Below the pieces are notes generated by a model. That model saw only the letters and a list, made by a program, of their open reading frames with translations. It ran no database searches and was not told the DNA's origin. Positions 63,012 through 64,000 of a DNA stretch of 64,000 nt are shown here, piece by piece. The stretch's first letter is position 1. Every line of letters starts with the position of its first letter. The DNA lies in NCBI GenBank assembly GCA_028274465.1, contig CM051458.1, forward strand, positions 19,731,566-19,795,565. Reading direction: 5' to 3'. The translations under genes were made by a program, and so were the position numbers. This stretch comes from Plantago ovata (taxonomy: Eukaryota > Streptophyta > Magnoliopsida > Lamiales > Plantaginaceae).

Positions 63012-64000
63012 CTTGTTTGCTCTTGATTGTGCAGACTTCAGCCACGGAGACAAACGATGCAATCTGGCACTTTGATAGTGGTTGTGGAAAGCACATGACG
63101 GGCAATAAGAATAACCTTATAAACTATAGACGGTGGTCTAAAGGTCCAACAATAAGGTTTGCTAGTGGAGGCTCCGGTTCTACAAAAGGCTATGGTGATG
63201 TGAAGTTAGGATGCATAACCATCACTGGAGTTCTTTATGTCAAAAATCTTAAGTTTAACATTTTCAGCATGAGTCAGTTTGCTGACAAAGGATACTTCAT
63301 CGAAATTAAAAGTGATGAATGTAAACTTGTAGATTTTGAGACTAAAAAGGTAATAATGATTGCAAGAAGATCAGGAGGCTTGTACACCGTTGATTGGTCT
63401 TCAGCAAACGTTGAAAAATGCCTTGTCTCAGATCATGATTGCCTTGCTGAAAAAGCATGGTTATGGCATAAACGAACAAGTCATCTAAACTTCAAGACGC
63501 TGAATAAGCTGTCTAAAAAGGCACTTGTAGTTGGATTACCTAGGGTTACTTTTAAGAAGGATGGTGTTTGCAATGCATGTCAGCAAGGAAAGCAAACCAA
63601 ATCTTCTTTCAAGAACAAGGCAGTACCGTCAACTACAAAACCTTTAAAACTCTTGCACATGGACTTGTTTGAATCTTCTTCAACAAGCTATGCTGGTAAG
63701 AAATATGATCTAGTCGTGGTAGATGACTATTCAAGATTCACTTGGGTAATATTCATCAAGCACAAATCTGAAACCAAGACTGAAATACCTAACTTGCTGA
63801 ATAAGCTTGAAGTCATGAAAAATGACAAGGTAAAAGTCATAAGGACAAACCATGGTACTGAGTTTGTAAACCAGTACACAACTGAATATTGTACCTCAAA
63901 AGGTATACAACATCAGTTATCCTCAGTAAGAACACCACAGCAAAATGGTGTTGCTGAACTGAAGAATCGTACCCTGAAAGAAGTCGCAAGAACAATGCTT
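63012..64000 (+). CDS. Element G protease, pre-integrase and integrase core (cut by the window edge)
   Basis: The protease active site is seen as WHFDSGCGKHMTGNK (about 63065-63109), then GVLYVKNLKFNIFSMSQF. The zinc-binding pre-integrase domain has WLWHKRTSHLN and CNACQQGKQTKSSF (about 63460-63605). The integrase core shows LLHMDLF, VVDDYSRFTWVIF and TPQQNGVAELKNRTLKE near the edge. Polymerase domains would follow outside the window. Confidence 0.82.

Larger units (their letters stand above)
58838..64000 (+). mobile_element. Element G: SIRE-like Ty1/copia retrotransposon, 5' part (continues beyond the window)
   Basis: The 5' LTR (58838-60482, TGTTAGG...CCTACA) is followed by a primer site TGGTATCAGAGC (60485-60496) for initiator methionine tRNA. 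Gag, a coiled-coil extension, protease, and the start of integrase follow in the copia order. The long gag with a coiled-coil and Lys-rich extension fits the SIRE lineage. The 3' half lies outside the window, so LTR age cannot be measured here, but its LTR is almost the same as solo LTR E. It looks broken, with about three or four breaks. Confidence 0.88.

Noticed and set aside
1-64000. tRNA, rRNA and other RNA genes, and plastid or mitochondrial insertions
   Set aside because: None recognised by eye on either strand. The tRNA-like matches are primer sites of retrotransposons (about 1803, 23393, 35670 and 60485).

Overview
The window comes from a flowering-plant nuclear genome, probably a eudicot. 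It is AT-rich, has split genes with GT/AG introns, and is dominated by plant-type transposons. Only one apparently intact host gene is present, a two-exon cytochrome P450 at 53865-55645. The species cannot be named from the sequence.

Layout from left to right. Positions 1-122 hold the last codons of a probable PIF/Harbinger transposase. Positions 416-10493 are a decayed L1-type LINE, interrupted by a 544-bp TRIM (1594-2137) and by a 4.8-kb Mutator-like element (MULE, 2250-7052) with a perfect 9-bp target duplication. The LINE runs into a CACTA (En/Spm) end at 10494. This CACTA carries what looks like one exon of a PRPP synthetase gene (11790-11859), so it is probably a gene-capturing, non-autonomous element.

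Positions 12109-47625 are one Tat-lineage Ty3/gypsy element (A) with other elements nested inside it. An Athila-like element (B, 16382-36981, minus strand) sits in A's reverse transcriptase. A close relative of B with gag-protease and an extra gene but no visible polymerase (C, 22098-31807, plus strand) sits in B. A 1.4-kb solo LTR (D, 33682-35087) sits in B's gag. A 1.6-kb copia solo LTR (E, 41351-42997) sits in an antisense Plant Mobile Domain (PMD) gene that A carries next to its 3' LTR. C contains a 100-N scaffold gap flanked by about 1.3 kb of the same sequence on both sides. This is almost certainly an unmerged contig overlap, not a biological duplication.

Positions 48546-53339 are a second copy of the same MULE in inverted orientation, with its own 9-bp target duplication, ending about 0.5 kb upstream of the P450 start codon. 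Downstream of the P450 lie a 303-bp MULE-type MITE, another Athila-like solo LTR (F, 57160-58399), and the 5' 5.2 kb of a SIRE-like Ty1/copia element (G) that continues past the window end.

The most unusual structure is the MULE pair. Each end carries an inward-facing promoter-like leader, and the two arms look like convergent split genes. Their intron-like stretches are filled with a degenerate 12-mer, TTATGGTTTTAA, always on the presumed sense strand, so the motif changes strand at the centre of the element. No MULE transposase is visible in either copy.
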